Shown: one piece after another, positions 1 to 9,666 of the stretch
Position numbering within the stretch: position 1 is the stretch's first letter
Layout of the letters: each line of letters begins with the position of its first letter
Assembly (NCBI RefSeq): GCF_000241525.1
Contig: NZ_AHIL01000026.1
Span: forward strand, 186,001-250,000
Source of the DNA: Comamonas testosteroni ATCC 11996
GTDB lineage: Bacteria; Pseudomonadota; Gammaproteobacteria; Burkholderiales; Burkholderiaceae_C
Direction: 5' to 3'
DNA: 64,000 nucleotides
Translations under genes and position numbers: made by a program
Notes under the pieces: model-generated
What the model saw: the letters and a program-made list of their open reading frames with translations, nothing else
What the model was told of the DNA's origin: nothing
The model's database searches: none

Positions 1-1
1 A

Positions 2-358
2 CGCGCCCTGATCATCGATGCCGGCGTGCGCGACGTGAAGACGCTGCAGGAGATGGACTTCCCGGTCTGGAGCAAGGCGATCTCTTCCAAAGGCACGATC
101 AAGGCCACCCTGGGCTCGGTCAACATCCCCATCGTCTGCGCCGGCATGCTGGTCACGCCCGGTGACGTGATCGTGGCCGACGACGACGGCGTGGTCTGCG
201 TGCCCGCCGCGCGTGCCGTGGAAGTGCTGGCCGCCGCCCAGAAGCGCGAAAGCTTTGAAGGCGAAAAGCGCGCCAAGCTGGCCTCGGGCGTCCTCGGCCT
301 GGATATGTACAAGATGCGCGAGCCCCTGGAAAAGGCCGGCCTCAAGTACATCGACTAA
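2..358 (+). CDS. pmdF: 4-carboxy-4-hydroxy-2-oxoadipate aldolase, 3' part (partial)
   Basis: The reading frame is open from base 2, so the gene enters from the left and about 118 C-terminal residues are visible. The GVRD motif near the edge and the later [13 protein letters not shown] stretch are typical of the RraA-like class II pyruvate aldolases (LigK/PmdF/HMG aldolase). These metal-dependent enzymes split 4-carboxy-4-hydroxy-2-oxoadipate into pyruvate and oxaloacetate, the last step of protocatechuate 4,5-cleavage, and many also decarboxylate oxaloacetate. The downstream pmdD, pmdA, pmdB and pmdC genes make this assignment firm. The N-terminus and promoter lie outside the window. Confidence 0.9.
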   Translation, partial: RALIIDAGVRDVKTLQEMDFPVWSKAISSKGTIKATLGSVNIPIVCAGMLVTPGDVIVADDDGVVCVPAARAVEVLAAAQKRESFEGEKRAKLASGVLGLDMYKMREPLEKAGLKYID

Positions 359-402
359 TCGGAACATCGGTCCTCAAAAATCATTACAACAGGAGCAACC
401 GC

Positions 403-1392
403 ATGTTCTCTTCCTTCAAATCTTCCGTGAACCTCTCGCGCCGTCACTGTCTCGCCGCTGCGGCCAGTCTGGCTGGCGCCAGCGCCCTGGGCCTGGGTAC
501 TGCCGGCAATGCGCTGGCGCAGGCTGTCAAGGCCGCCGCCGGGAACAAGGGCACGCAGCTGGTGCTGCTGGGCACCAAGGGCGGCCCGCGCGTGGGCGGC
601 GAGCGCTCCAACCCTGCCAGCGTGCTGCTGATCGACGGCGAGCCGTTTGTCGTCGATTGCGCCTATGGCGTGGCGGCCCAGCTGGTCAAGGCCGGCATTG
701 CGCTGCCGCGTCTGAGCAAGGTGTTCATCACCCATATGCATTCGGACCACAACCTGGAATACGGCCCCTTGCTGTATTCGGCCTGGGCTGCCGGCCTGCG
801 CAACCAGATCGATGTCTGGGGGCCGCCGACGCTGGATGCGATGACCAAGGCCTTCATGGAGTCCATGAAGTTCGACATCGATATCCGCATCCCCGACGAG
901 AGCAAGCCCGATCTGCGCAAGATGGTGAACACGCACGAGTTTTCCAAGCCCGGCGTGATTCTGGAGAACGACAAGGTCAAGGTGACGGCGGTGCGCAATA
1001 TTCACCCGCCCATTGCGGACTCGTTTGCGCTGCGCTTCGACACCAAGGACCGCTCGGTCGTCTTCTCGGGCGACACGACCTACTGCCCGGCCGTGGCCGA
1101 GCTGGCCAAGGGCGCCGATGTGCTGGTGCACGAGGTGATCTATGTGCCCGCCGTGGACGCCATGGTCAAGCGCGTACCCAATGCCGCCACGCTCAAGGAG
1201 CATCTGCTGGCATGTCACACCACCTCGGTGGATGTGGGCCGCATCGCTGCGGCCGCCGGCGTCAAGAAGCTGGTGCTCTCGCACATCGTGCCGGGCGACG
1301 ACCCCAGCATCACCGACGAAATGCTGCTGTCCGATGTGCGCCAGCATTTCAAAGGCGATGCCGTGGTGGGCAAGGATTTGATGGTGATCTGA
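403..1392 (+). CDS. Tat-exported metallo-beta-lactamase-fold hydrolase in the pmd operon
   Basis: 329 residues. The N-terminus has a twin-arginine motif (SRR at 12-14) followed by an alanine-rich hydrophobic stretch ending near ALAQ (37-40), so export by Tat is likely. The metal motif HMHSDH lies at 111-116, and a later GDT plus a C-terminal SHI histidine complete the usual MBL metal set. It resembles arylsulfatase/RNase Z-type MBL hydrolases; the substrate is unknown. AGGAG precedes the ATG. It starts 44 bp after pmdF and ends 30 bp before pmdD, so it is probably co-transcribed. The pmd orders I remember do not include such a gene here. It might hydrolyse a lactone or ester of an aromatic substrate outside the cytoplasm, which is inference. 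Confidence 0.85.
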   Translation: MFSSFKSSVNLSRRHCLAAAASLAGASALGLGTAGNALAQAVKAAAGNKGTQLVLLGTKGGPRVGGERSNPASVLLIDGEPFVVDCAYGVAAQLVKAGIALPRLSKVFITHMHSDHNLEYGPLLYSAWAAGLRNQIDVWGPPTLDAMTKAFMESMKFDIDIRIPDESKPDLRKMVNTHEFSKPGVILENDKVKVTAVRNIHPPIADSFALRFDTKDRSVVFSGDTTYCPAVAELAKGADVLVHEVIYVPAVDAMVKRVPNAATLKEHLLACHTTSVDVGRIAAAAGVKKLVLSHIVPGDDPSITDEMLLSDVRQHFKGDAVVGKDLMVI

Positions 1393-1422
1393 TCACTTTT
1401 TCAAGATAAGGACTGGATTGAT

Positions 1423-2340
1423 ATGAGCCAATTTGAAAAGACCCCCGGCTGGCTGGACTGGTATGCCAACCCCAGCAAGCCCCAGTTCAAGCTGCCTGCC
1501 GGCGCTGTGGATGCGCACTGCCATGTGTTCGGCCCCGGTAACGAGTTCCCCTTTGCCCCCGAGCGCAAGTACACCCCCTGCGACGCCAGCAAGGCCCAGC
1601 TGTATGCACTGCGCGACCATCTGGGTTTTGCACGCAATGTGGTGGTGCAGGCCACCTGCCACGGTGCGGACAACCGCGCCATGGTCGATGCCTGCAAGTC
1701 CTCGGGCGGCAAGGCCCGTGGCGTGGCCACGGTCAAGCGCTCCATCAGCGATGCCGAGCTGCAGGAGTTACATGACGCCGGCGTGCGCGGCGTGCGCTTC
1801 AACTTCGTCAAGCGCCTGGTGGACTTCACGCCCAAGGACGAGCTGATGGAGATCGCGGGCCGCATCGCCAAGCTGGGCTGGCATGTGGTGATCTATTTCG
1901 AAGCCGTGGATCTGCCCGAGCTGTGGGACTTCTTCACCGCGCTGCCCACCACCGTGGTGGTCGACCACATGGGTCGCCCCGACGTCACCAAGGGCGTGGA
2001 CAGCGAAGAGTTCGCCCTGTTCCTGAAGTTCATGCGCGAGCACCAGAACGTGTGGAGCAAGGTGTCCTGCCCCGAGCGCCTGTCCGTCACCGGCCCCAAG
2101 GCCCTGGATGGCGAGCAGAACGCCTACCAGGACGTGGTGCCTTTCGCGCGCCGCGTGGTCGAGGAGTTCCCCGATCGCGTGCTCTGGGGCACGGACTGGC
2201 CGCACCCCAACCTGAAGGACCACATGCCCGACGACGGCCTGCTGGTGGACTTCATTCCCCATATTGCTCCCACAGCAGAGCTGCAGCAAAAGCTGCTGGT
2301 GGACAACCCCATGCGTCTGTACTGGCCCGAAGAGGTCTGA
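1423..2340 (+). CDS. pmdD: 2-pyrone-4,6-dicarboxylate hydrolase
   Basis: 305 residues of the amidohydrolase-2 family (LigI/PmdD). It opens the lactone 2-pyrone-4,6-dicarboxylate to 4-oxalomesaconate in the protocatechuate 4,5-cleavage pathway. The HxH pair His32/His34 sits in DAHCHVFGP and the catalytic aspartate is Asp258 in GTDWPHPN. Length is normal for the family. The start follows an AAGGA-like ribosome site. The gene lies between the MBL gene and pmdA, so the product of PmdC is handled by an enzyme from the same operon. It is cytoplasmic, with no signal peptide. Confidence 0.95.
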   Translation: MSQFEKTPGWLDWYANPSKPQFKLPAGAVDAHCHVFGPGNEFPFAPERKYTPCDASKAQLYALRDHLGFARNVVVQATCHGADNRAMVDACKSSGGKARGVATVKRSISDAELQELHDAGVRGVRFNFVKRLVDFTPKDELMEIAGRIAKLGWHVVIYFEAVDLPELWDFFTALPTTVVVDHMGRPDVTKGVDSEEFALFLKFMREHQNVWSKVSCPERLSVTGPKALDGEQNAYQDVVPFARRVVEEFPDRVLWGTDWPHPNLKDHMPDDGLLVDFIPHIAPTAELQQKLLVDNPMRLYWPEEV

Positions 2341-2422
2341 CGGAGTTCCGGCGACACATACACCCGGAAACAGGCCGCAGCCTTGTCGCATGGGCTGCGC
2401 CATCCGTAAACGAGGAGAATTT

Positions 2423-2872
2423 ATGGCTTTGGAAAAACCGTATCTGGACGTGCCCGGCACCATCATTTTCGATGCCGAGCAGTCCCGCAAGGGCTACTGG
2501 CTCAACCAGTTCTGCATGAGCCTGATGAAGGCCGAGAACCGCGAGCGCTTCCGCGCCAACGAGCGTGCCTATCTCGATGAGTGGGCGATGACCGAAGAGC
2601 AGAAGCAGGCCGTGCTGGCGCGCGACCTGAACTGGTGCATGCGCACCGGCGGCAATATCTACTTCCTGGCCAAGATCGGCGCCACCGACGGCAAGAGCTT
2701 CCAGCAGATGGCCGGCTCCATGACCGGCATGACCGAAGAAGAGTACCGCGCCATGATGATGGGCGGCGGTCGCTCGGCCGAAGGCAATCGCTACGTGGGC
2801 GAGGACGGTGATGCGCAGGCACACCATCAACCCCAGGGCAGCGCAGGCAACCAGAACAAGGAAGGCAACTAA
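2423..2872 (+). CDS. pmdA: Protocatechuate 4,5-dioxygenase alpha subunit
   Basis: 149 residues, the small LigA-type subunit that caps the active site of the LigAB class II extradiol dioxygenase. The ATG at 2423 follows GAGGAG at a good distance; longer upstream readings in this frame lack a ribosome site. The conserved FCMSLM helix and the NWCMRTGGNIYFL core of LigA are present. The last 20 or so residues are rich in Gln, Asn and Gly and look like a flexible tail. pmdB starts 3 bp after the stop, as expected for translationally coupled subunits of one complex. Confidence 0.95.
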   Translation: MALEKPYLDVPGTIIFDAEQSRKGYWLNQFCMSLMKAENRERFRANERAYLDEWAMTEEQKQAVLARDLNWCMRTGGNIYFLAKIGATDGKSFQQMAGSMTGMTEEEYRAMMMGGGRSAEGNRYVGEDGDAQAHHQPQGSAGNQNKEGN

Positions 2873-3745
<873 letters not shown>

Positions 3746-3833
3746 ACGTTTCACCACGTTCGCTGCTTCGCGTATTCACTGCCCCCTGTGGGGGGCTTCG
3801 CCTCCTTGAGGCGGCTCTACGGAGACCCAAATC
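3746..3833. repeat. Dispersed repeat fragment between pmdB and pmdC
   Basis: This gap holds CCCCCTGTGGGGGG followed by a GAGGCGGCTCT segment. The same pieces occur in longer copies after iscA, after fdx and before the SDR at 59666. It interrupts an otherwise tight operon and could form a hairpin that changes pmdC expression relative to pmdAB. No open reading frame is credible here. Confidence 0.55.
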
Positions 3834-4793
3834 ATGAGCAAGACCATCAAAGTAGCGCTGGCTGGCGCGGGTGCCTTCGGCATCAAGCACCTGGACGGCA
3901 TCAAGAACATCGACGGCGTGGAAGTCGTCTCCCTGGTCGGTCGCCGCTTTGACCAGACCAAGGAAGTGGCCGACAAATACGGCATCAAGCATGTGGCAAC
4001 CGATCTGGCCGAAAGCCTGGCGCTGCCCGAAGTCGATGCCGTGATCCTGTGCACGCCCACGCAGATGCACGCCGAGCAGGCCATTGCCTGCATGAAGGCC
4101 GGCAAGCATGTGCAGGTCGAGATTCCTCTGGCCGATGCCCTGAAGGACGCGCAGGAAGTGGCCGAGCTGCAAAAGCAGACCGGTCTGGTGGCCATGGTGG
4201 GTCACACCCGCCGCTTCAACCCCAGCCACCAGTGGGTGCACAAGAAGATTGAGGCCGGCGAGTTCAACATCCAGCAGATGGATGTGCAAACCTACTTCTT
4301 CCGCCGTACCAATATGAATGCGCTGGGCCAGGCCCGCAGCTGGACCGACCACCTGCTGTGGCACCATGCCGCCCACACCGTGGATCTGTTTGCCTACCAG
4401 GCCGGCAGCCCCATCGTCAAGGCCAACGCCGTGCAAGGCCCCATCCACAAGGATCTGGGCATCGCCATGGACATGAGCATCCAGCTCAAGGCCGCCAACG
4501 GCGCGATCTGCACGCTGAGCCTGTCGTTCAACAACGATGGTCCTCTGGGTACCTTCTTCCGCTACATCGGCGATACCGGCACCTATCTGGCCCGCTACGA
4601 CGACCTGTACACCGGCAAGGACGAAAAGATCGACGTCTCCCAGGTCGATGTCTCAATGAACGGCATCGAGCTGCAGGACCGCGAATTCTTCGCCGCCATC
4701 CGCGAAGGCCGTGAACCCAACTCCAGCGTGCAGCTGGTGTTCAACTGCTACAAGGTTCTGCACGACCTGGAGCAGCAGCTGAGCGCGGATTGA
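3834..4793 (+). CDS. pmdC: 4-carboxy-2-hydroxymuconate-6-semialdehyde dehydrogenase
   Basis: 319 residues of the Gfo/Idh/MocA oxidoreductase family (LigC/PmdC). It oxidises the hemiacetal of the ring-cleavage product to 2-pyrone-4,6-dicarboxylate with NAD(P)+. A Rossmann GAGAFG motif lies at 11-16, the family's CTPTQMHAEQ stretch follows the nucleotide fold, and GHTRRFNPSH marks the start of the substrate domain. It is the last gene of the operon and is followed by a terminator about 40 bp downstream. Confidence 0.95.
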   Translation: MSKTIKVALAGAGAFGIKHLDGIKNIDGVEVVSLVGRRFDQTKEVADKYGIKHVATDLAESLALPEVDAVILCTPTQMHAEQAIACMKAGKHVQVEIPLADALKDAQEVAELQKQTGLVAMVGHTRRFNPSHQWVHKKIEAGEFNIQQMDVQTYFFRRTNMNALGQARSWTDHLLWHHAAHTVDLFAYQAGSPIVKANAVQGPIHKDLGIAMDMSIQLKAANGAICTLSLSFNNDGPLGTFFRYIGDTGTYLARYDDLYTGKDEKIDVSQVDVSMNGIELQDREFFAAIREGREPNSSVQLVFNCYKVLHDLEQQLSAD

Positions 4794-4831
4794 TCAGCGC
4801 GGACTGATTGCCTGGCGCCTCTCCGCACGAA

Positions 4832-4866
4832 AGCCCCCGCAGCCTGTGGCTGCGGGGGCTTGTTTC
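4832..4866 (+). terminator. Rho-independent terminator of the pmd operon
   Basis: A 13-bp perfect stem (4832-4844 with 4848-4860) has a 3-nt loop and is followed by TGTTTC. It lies just after pmdC and before the convergent AraC gene. Confidence 0.85.
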
Positions 4867-4946
4867 ATTGCGCAAAGTCTCTGTCGCGGGAGATCGTGAT
4901 CAGGCTCTTGCCTGCCCGAATCCAGGCCCTATACCCTATGCCGAGG

Positions 4947-5984
4947 TTATGCCTCCCAAGAACCATGGCGCAGCTGACGGGGGGATTGGCCAAACCAGCG
5001 CTGGCACGCTCGGGTGAGCACGGCCTGGTCTGAATACCCCAGCAATTGCGCGATATGGCCCAGGCTCAGCTCGGGCTGTGCCAGCAATTGGGCCGCCCAG
5101 GTCTTGCGCGCGGTATCGCGCAGCTCTTCAAAGGCTGCGCCTTCCGCTTGCAGGCGCCGCTGCAGGGTGCGCGGGTGCTGGCTCAGGGCGCGTGCCGCCG
5201 AGGGCAGGTCGGCCATGCCCATGCGAACCAGATTGGCCAGCGCGCTGCACACCTGGTCCGTCACACTGGTATTCCTGCCTGGCGCGGCTCCCAACAGGAA
5301 ACGTTCGACAAACTGCTGCAGCAGCCGATTGTGGCGAGGCATGGGCTGACGCCAGGCCAGCGGGTCGATGGCAATGCCGTCAAAGCTGGAGCCAAAGCGC
5401 GGCAACTGCCCCAGGTGCCGTCGGTATTGCGCGCTGCTGCCCACGGGGGCGTGGCGCAGATGGATGGCCGCGGGGCGCAGCGCGCCTTCGGACAGCACAT
5501 GGATCAGGCGGCACATATAGGCCACGCAGATTTCCGTGCCCTGGGGCATGGGGGCGTGGGAGGGCAGGCGTGACAGCACTTCCACGCATTCCAGCCCCTC
5601 GTCAGGCGCCATGAAGGTTCTGTAGCTCAGGGTGGGGTTGTGGAAGTGGACGTACTTTCCACCCTGCATCATGCCCTCACGCACGGTGGGCGCGGACTGT
5701 ATGACCAGCCCCAGCAGGCCCAGGGTTTCGACACCTTGCTGCGCGCACAGGCGCAGCCCGAAATCGTGCACGCCCAGCACGCAGGCGGCTTCCTCTATGA
5801 CCAGGGCCACGGCGTGGCTGGGCAGGTAGCGCTCGGGGTCGGCCAGATCTTCCGGCACCAGGCCGCATGCGCGCAGGATGGCGGCGGGGTCGCCGCCCTG
5901 TGCGCGCACCAGGTCTTCAAAGCCCGCGAGCGAGGCGGCGCGGACACTGGTCATAACGGCGGAATCAGCGTGTTTGGCAGGCAT
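4947..5984 (-). CDS. AraC-family transcriptional regulator (arabinose-binding-like N-domain)
   Basis: 345 residues if the ATG at 5984 is used; 5954 is an alternative and neither has a strong ribosome site. The N-terminal two thirds resemble the OruR/ArgR type AraC sensor domain. The C-terminus has the two-helix-turn-helix region (SAARALSQHPRTLQRRLQ, then LGYSDQAVLTRACQRWFG). It is transcribed divergently from the monooxygenase at 6185, separated by 200 bp, and most likely activates that cluster in response to its substrate or an intermediate. The role is inferred from position; the family call is firm. Confidence 0.88.
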   Translation of the reverse strand: MPAKHADSAVMTSVRAASLAGFEDLVRAQGGDPAAILRACGLVPEDLADPERYLPSHAVALVIEEAACVLGVHDFGLRLCAQQGVETLGLLGLVIQSAPTVREGMMQGGKYVHFHNPTLSYRTFMAPDEGLECVEVLSRLPSHAPMPQGTEICVAYMCRLIHVLSEGALRPAAIHLRHAPVGSSAQYRRHLGQLPRFGSSFDGIAIDPLAWRQPMPRHNRLLQQFVERFLLGAAPGRNTSVTDQVCSALANLVRMGMADLPSAARALSQHPRTLQRRLQAEGAAFEELRDTARKTWAAQLLAQPELSLGHIAQLLGYSDQAVLTRACQRWFGQSPRQLRHGSWEA

Positions 5985-6184
5985 CGGGGTATGTACTGCA
6001 TGTCGTTCAACATCAAAATCCTGTCGCGCAAACACAAGTTTTGCCAGAGGGCTAGACCTAGCATGGCTGCGTGACAGACACGATTGACGCAAGTCGGGCC
6101 CAGGCTGGAGCTTCACCTCAAGGCCGTGATCCCTGCTCATTCCTGTCGGCTCACGCCCCAGCAGATAAGCAGGAGACACCCGGT

Positions 6185-7645
6185 ATGGCACAGCATTTCG
6201 ACTCTCTCATCATCGGCGCCGGTATTTCCGGCATTGGTGCGGCCCGTCATCTGCGCGAGCAGTTCGCGGACCGCAGCCTGGCCATCCTCGAAGCCATGGA
6301 GGGCTTTGGCGGCACCTGGTGGACGCACCGTTACCCGGGGGCGCGCTCGGACAGCGACCTGTTCACCTATGGCTATGGCTTCAAGCCCTGGACAGGCAAT
6401 GCCATCGCCACGGCGGACGAGATTCGCCACTACCTGGCCGAGACCATTGAGGAGAGCGATCTGGCCCCGCTGATCCGCTACGGCCACAAGGTGCAATCGG
6501 CCCGCTGGTCCTCTGAAGACAGGCTCTGGACATTGGAAGTCACCCAAAGCGGCTCGGACGAGGTGCAGACCTTCACCACCGGCTTCCTCTGGGTCTGCGC
6601 CGGCTACTACGACCACGGCCAGGGCTATACGCCCGAGTGGCCTACGCTCAAGGACTTCAAGGGCCAGGTCATTCACCCGCAGCACTGGCCGCAGGACCTG
6701 GATTACGCGGGCAAGCGCATCGTGGTCATAGGCTCGGGCGCCACGGCGGCCACGCTGATCCCCAGCCTGGCGCCGGATGCGGGCCATGTGACCATGCTGC
6801 AGCGCTCGCCCACCTTTTTCCTGCCCGCGTCCGAGCATCCGCTGGTGCCGCTGCTCAAGCCTTTGAACCTGCCCGAGGACTGGTACCACGAGATCATGCG
6901 CCGCGCCTTCATCGCGCGCACCGACGAGATCGTGCAGACCTCGAGGCAACACCCCGAAGCGATGCGCGCCTTCCTGCTTGGCGAGATCCGGTCGCACCTG
7001 CCCGAGGGCTTTGACATCGACAGGCACTTCAACCCCGGCTACCGCCCCTGGCAGCAGCGCATTGCCGTGGTGCCCAACGGCGACTTCTTCCAGGCCATGC
7101 GAGAGGGCAAGGCCTCGGTGGTGACGGACACCATAGAGAACTTCGACGCCAGCGGCATCCAGCTGACCGGCGGCGGGCATCTGGACGCCGACATCATCGT
7201 TACTGCCACGGGCTTCAATCTCAAGCTTTTCGGCGGCATTGCGTTCAGCGTGGATGGCGCGCCGGTGGATTTTCGCGAGCGCATCTCCTACCGGGGCGTG
7301 ATGATCGAGGGCGTGCCCAATATGGCCTACACCCAGGGCTACTTCCGCTCCAGCTGGACGCTGCGCTGCGACTTGGTGTGCGACTGGGTGTGCCGCCTGC
7401 TTGCCCATATGCACGAGCAAGGCCATGCCGAGGTGCGGCCCACCGTGGCTGCAGCCGATGCCGGCATGCAGCGCCTGTCATGGATAGAGGCCGACAACTT
7501 CAACGCCGGCTATGTGCTGCGTGCGCAGGATGCCATGTTCGGCCAGGGCGACCGCCAGCCCTGGAGGCACGACCTGGAGTACGCAGAAGAGCGCGTGGTT
7601 CTGTCCTCCGCATCGCTGCAGGACGATGCCTTGGCCTATCGCTAG
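6185..7645 (+). CDS. Baeyer-Villiger type flavin monooxygenase
   Basis: 486 residues. The start at 6185 follows AGGAGA; the frame is open further upstream but has no such site. The FAD-binding GAGISG motif is at 11-16 and the family fingerprint FxGxxxHxxxWP is at 158-169. A second dinucleotide fold (GSGATA) binds NADPH. Such enzymes insert oxygen next to a carbonyl, turning ketones into esters or lactones. An esterase follows after 53 bp and a 3-hydroxyacyl-CoA dehydrogenase after that, which fits degradation of a cyclic or linear ketone. It is somewhat shorter than cyclohexanone-type enzymes and close to the FMO-like BVMO group. The substrate is unknown. Confidence 0.9.
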   Translation: MAQHFDSLIIGAGISGIGAARHLREQFADRSLAILEAMEGFGGTWWTHRYPGARSDSDLFTYGYGFKPWTGNAIATADEIRHYLAETIEESDLAPLIRYGHKVQSARWSSEDRLWTLEVTQSGSDEVQTFTTGFLWVCAGYYDHGQGYTPEWPTLKDFKGQVIHPQHWPQDLDYAGKRIVVIGSGATAATLIPSLAPDAGHVTMLQRSPTFFLPASEHPLVPLLKPLNLPEDWYHEIMRRAFIARTDEIVQTSRQHPEAMRAFLLGEIRSHLPEGFDIDRHFNPGYRPWQQRIAVVPNGDFFQAMREGKASVVTDTIENFDASGIQLTGGGHLDADIIVTATGFNLKLFGGIAFSVDGAPVDFRERISYRGVMIEGVPNMAYTQGYFRSSWTLRCDLVCDWVCRLLAHMHEQGHAEVRPTVAAADAGMQRLSWIEADNFNAGYVLRAQDAMFGQGDRQPWRHDLEYAEERVVLSSASLQDDALAYR

Positions 7646-7698
7646 GTCCACCCCCGTATCCGTTCCCTCACTCTTTATAACGACAGGAGATTTCACCC

Positions 7699-8646
7699 AT
7701 GGCTCTCGATCCACATCTGGCCGGCGTCCTGCAGCAACTGGCCGCTGCCAACAGGAAAGCCACCGCAGACGGCACGCCCGAAGAAGGCCGTGCCGGCTAT
7801 CTGGCGCTGACCCGTGGCTCGCTCACACCGCAGCAGATCGTGCCCGTGGCCAGCGTTCAGGACATCACCGTGCCCGGCGGCGCGGGCCCTGTGGCCGCGC
7901 GCATCTATCGGCCCGAAGGCGCTGGGCCTTTTCCCACCGTGGCCTATTTCCATGGCGGAGGCTATGTCATCGGCAACCTGGACACGCATGACAATATGTG
8001 CCGCGAGATCTGCCGTGGCGCGCGGGCCGTGGTGGTGTCGGTGGACTATCGGCTTGCCCCCGAGCATCCCTTCCCCGCAGGCATAGAGGACGCCGTGGCT
8101 GCCGCCAGATGGGTGGTCGCCAATGCGCATGAGCTGGGGGGCAGCGCCACCGTGGCCGTGGCCGGCGACAGCGCTGGCGGCAACTTCTGCGCCGTGGTGA
8201 CGCAGCAGCTGCGCGATGCGGGCATTGCCCTGGCTGCGCAATTCCTCATCTACCCTGCGGTAGACCATGCCGCCGCCCAGTACGCCAGCGCCGAGGAGAA
8301 CGCCAAGGGCTATTTCCTGGAAGCCGAGACCATGGCCTGGTTCTACAACCATTACGCCGGCACCTGCCCCGATGCGCTGGATCCGCGCCTGGCGCCGCTG
8401 CAGGCCAGGAGTCTGACGAACCTGCCACCCGCCGTGATCGTGAATGCCGAGTTCGATCCGCTGCGTGATCAGGGCGTGGCCTATGCCCAGGCGCTGCGTG
8501 CTGCGGGCGGGCAGGCCGAGCTGATTGAAGGTGCGGGAATGATCCACGGCTTCTTCGACATGGGCCGCTGGTCGCCCGGCGCGCAGGCTGTCATCACGCA
8601 CAGCATCGAGCGCTTTGCCGCGCTGCTCGATACAAGAGCTCACTGA
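7699..8646 (+). CDS. Alpha/beta hydrolase, hormone-sensitive-lipase family esterase
   Basis: 315 residues. The oxyanion HGGG motif is at 85-88, the nucleophile Ser158 is in GDSAGG, the acid is Asp253 in AEFDPLRD (Asp257 less likely) and the base His283 is in GMIHGFF. No signal peptide is seen, so it acts in the cytoplasm. A clear AGGAG precedes the ATG. It sits directly after the Baeyer-Villiger monooxygenase, a common arrangement in which the esterase hydrolyses the ester or lactone made by the monooxygenase. The preceding gap is 53 bp and the next gene follows after 11 bp, so one operon is likely. Confidence 0.92.
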   Translation: MALDPHLAGVLQQLAAANRKATADGTPEEGRAGYLALTRGSLTPQQIVPVASVQDITVPGGAGPVAARIYRPEGAGPFPTVAYFHGGGYVIGNLDTHDNMCREICRGARAVVVSVDYRLAPEHPFPAGIEDAVAAARWVVANAHELGGSATVAVAGDSAGGNFCAVVTQQLRDAGIALAAQFLIYPAVDHAAAQYASAEENAKGYFLEAETMAWFYNHYAGTCPDALDPRLAPLQARSLTNLPPAVIVNAEFDPLRDQGVAYAQALRAAGGQAELIEGAGMIHGFFDMGRWSPGAQAVITHSIERFAALLDTRAH

Positions 8647-8657
8647 GGAGGCCCGCG

Positions 8658-9614
8658 ATGACCCATGTGAATCACCTCACCGTCCTCGGTTCGGGCGTGC
8701 TGGGCGGTCAGATTGCCTGGCACAGCGCATTCAGGGGCAAAACCGTTGCCGTCTACGACATCTCGGAAGATGCGCTGGAGCGCTGCCGCGCCGCACAGGC
8801 GCACTACGCAGCCATCTATCTGACGGAACTCGGGGCGAGCGAAGCCGACATCGAGGCCACGCGCCAGCGCCTGAGTTTTGGCACAGACATGGCCCGGGCC
8901 GTGGCCAAGGCCGATCTGGTCATCGAGGCCGTGCCGGAGATCCCGGATGTCAAGACCGGTGTCTACCAGCAGATGGCGCCGCTGCTTCAGGCCCACACCG
9001 TGGTCGCCACCAATTCGTCCACCTTCTTGCCCAGCGATTTCGCGGCGGCCACGGGCCGGCCCGAAAAGTTCTGTGCGCTGCACTACGCCAACTACATCTG
9101 GTCGGCCAATGTCGTGGAAATCATGCCGCACGCGGCGACGGCCCGGGCCACGCTGGAGACCGTCACCCGCTTCGGCCTCGAGACCGGCATGGTGCCGATT
9201 CCCATCGCCGTGGAGCACAACGGTTATGTCATCAACACCTGGTTCCCCGCACTGCTCAAGGCGGCCCAGACGCTGGTGACCAACGGCATCGCCACGCCCG
9301 AGGATGTGGACCGCACTTTCCTGATTGCCAACCGCGGTGCCCGCATGGGGCCGTTCGGCATGATGGATATCGTCGGCATGAAGACTTGCTACGACGTGTC
9401 CTCCTACTGGGGCCGGCTGCAGGGCGATGCGCAGCAGCTGGCCAATGCCGAATACGTCAAGACCCAGTTGATGGACAAGGGCCGTACCGGCATGCTGGCG
9501 GGCAAGGGCTATTACGACTACCCGAATCCGGCTTATGCAGCAGCGGACTTTCTCGCGGTGCCAGCGCTGTCGCAGCTATCCGGCATCGTCGACCGCTGTA
9601 CTTCAGGAGCCTGA
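8658..9614 (+). CDS. 3-hydroxyacyl-CoA dehydrogenase family protein
   Basis: 318 residues. The NAD-binding motif GSGVLGG lies close to the N-terminus and is followed by the YDISEDAL strand end. The family HxxxP-like segment (LHYANYIWSANVVEIMPH) and a C-terminal helical domain are present. It oxidises a 3-hydroxyacyl substrate with NAD+. As the third gene after the monooxygenase and esterase it would oxidise the hydroxy acid, possibly as its CoA ester, released from the ring-opened product. The last 30 residues vary from the family and run close to a tandem repeat just beyond the stop. Confidence 0.88.
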   Translation: MTHVNHLTVLGSGVLGGQIAWHSAFRGKTVAVYDISEDALERCRAAQAHYAAIYLTELGASEADIEATRQRLSFGTDMARAVAKADLVIEAVPEIPDVKTGVYQQMAPLLQAHTVVATNSSTFLPSDFAAATGRPEKFCALHYANYIWSANVVEIMPHAATARATLETVTRFGLETGMVPIPIAVEHNGYVINTWFPALLKAAQTLVTNGIATPEDVDRTFLIANRGARMGPFGMMDIVGMKTCYDVSSYWGRLQGDAQQLANAEYVKTQLMDKGRTGMLAGKGYYDYPNPAYAAADFLAVPALSQLSGIVDRCTSGA

Positions 9615-9666
9615 GCCCTTGGTGCACCTATACGGCGACGGCGCATGCGGCCCTGCCCGTGCGCCT

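Noticed and set aside
355..1347. 330-codon minus-strand frame opposite the MBL gene
   Set aside because: The plus-strand protein has an intact Tat signal and metal motif, and the antisense product resembles no family.
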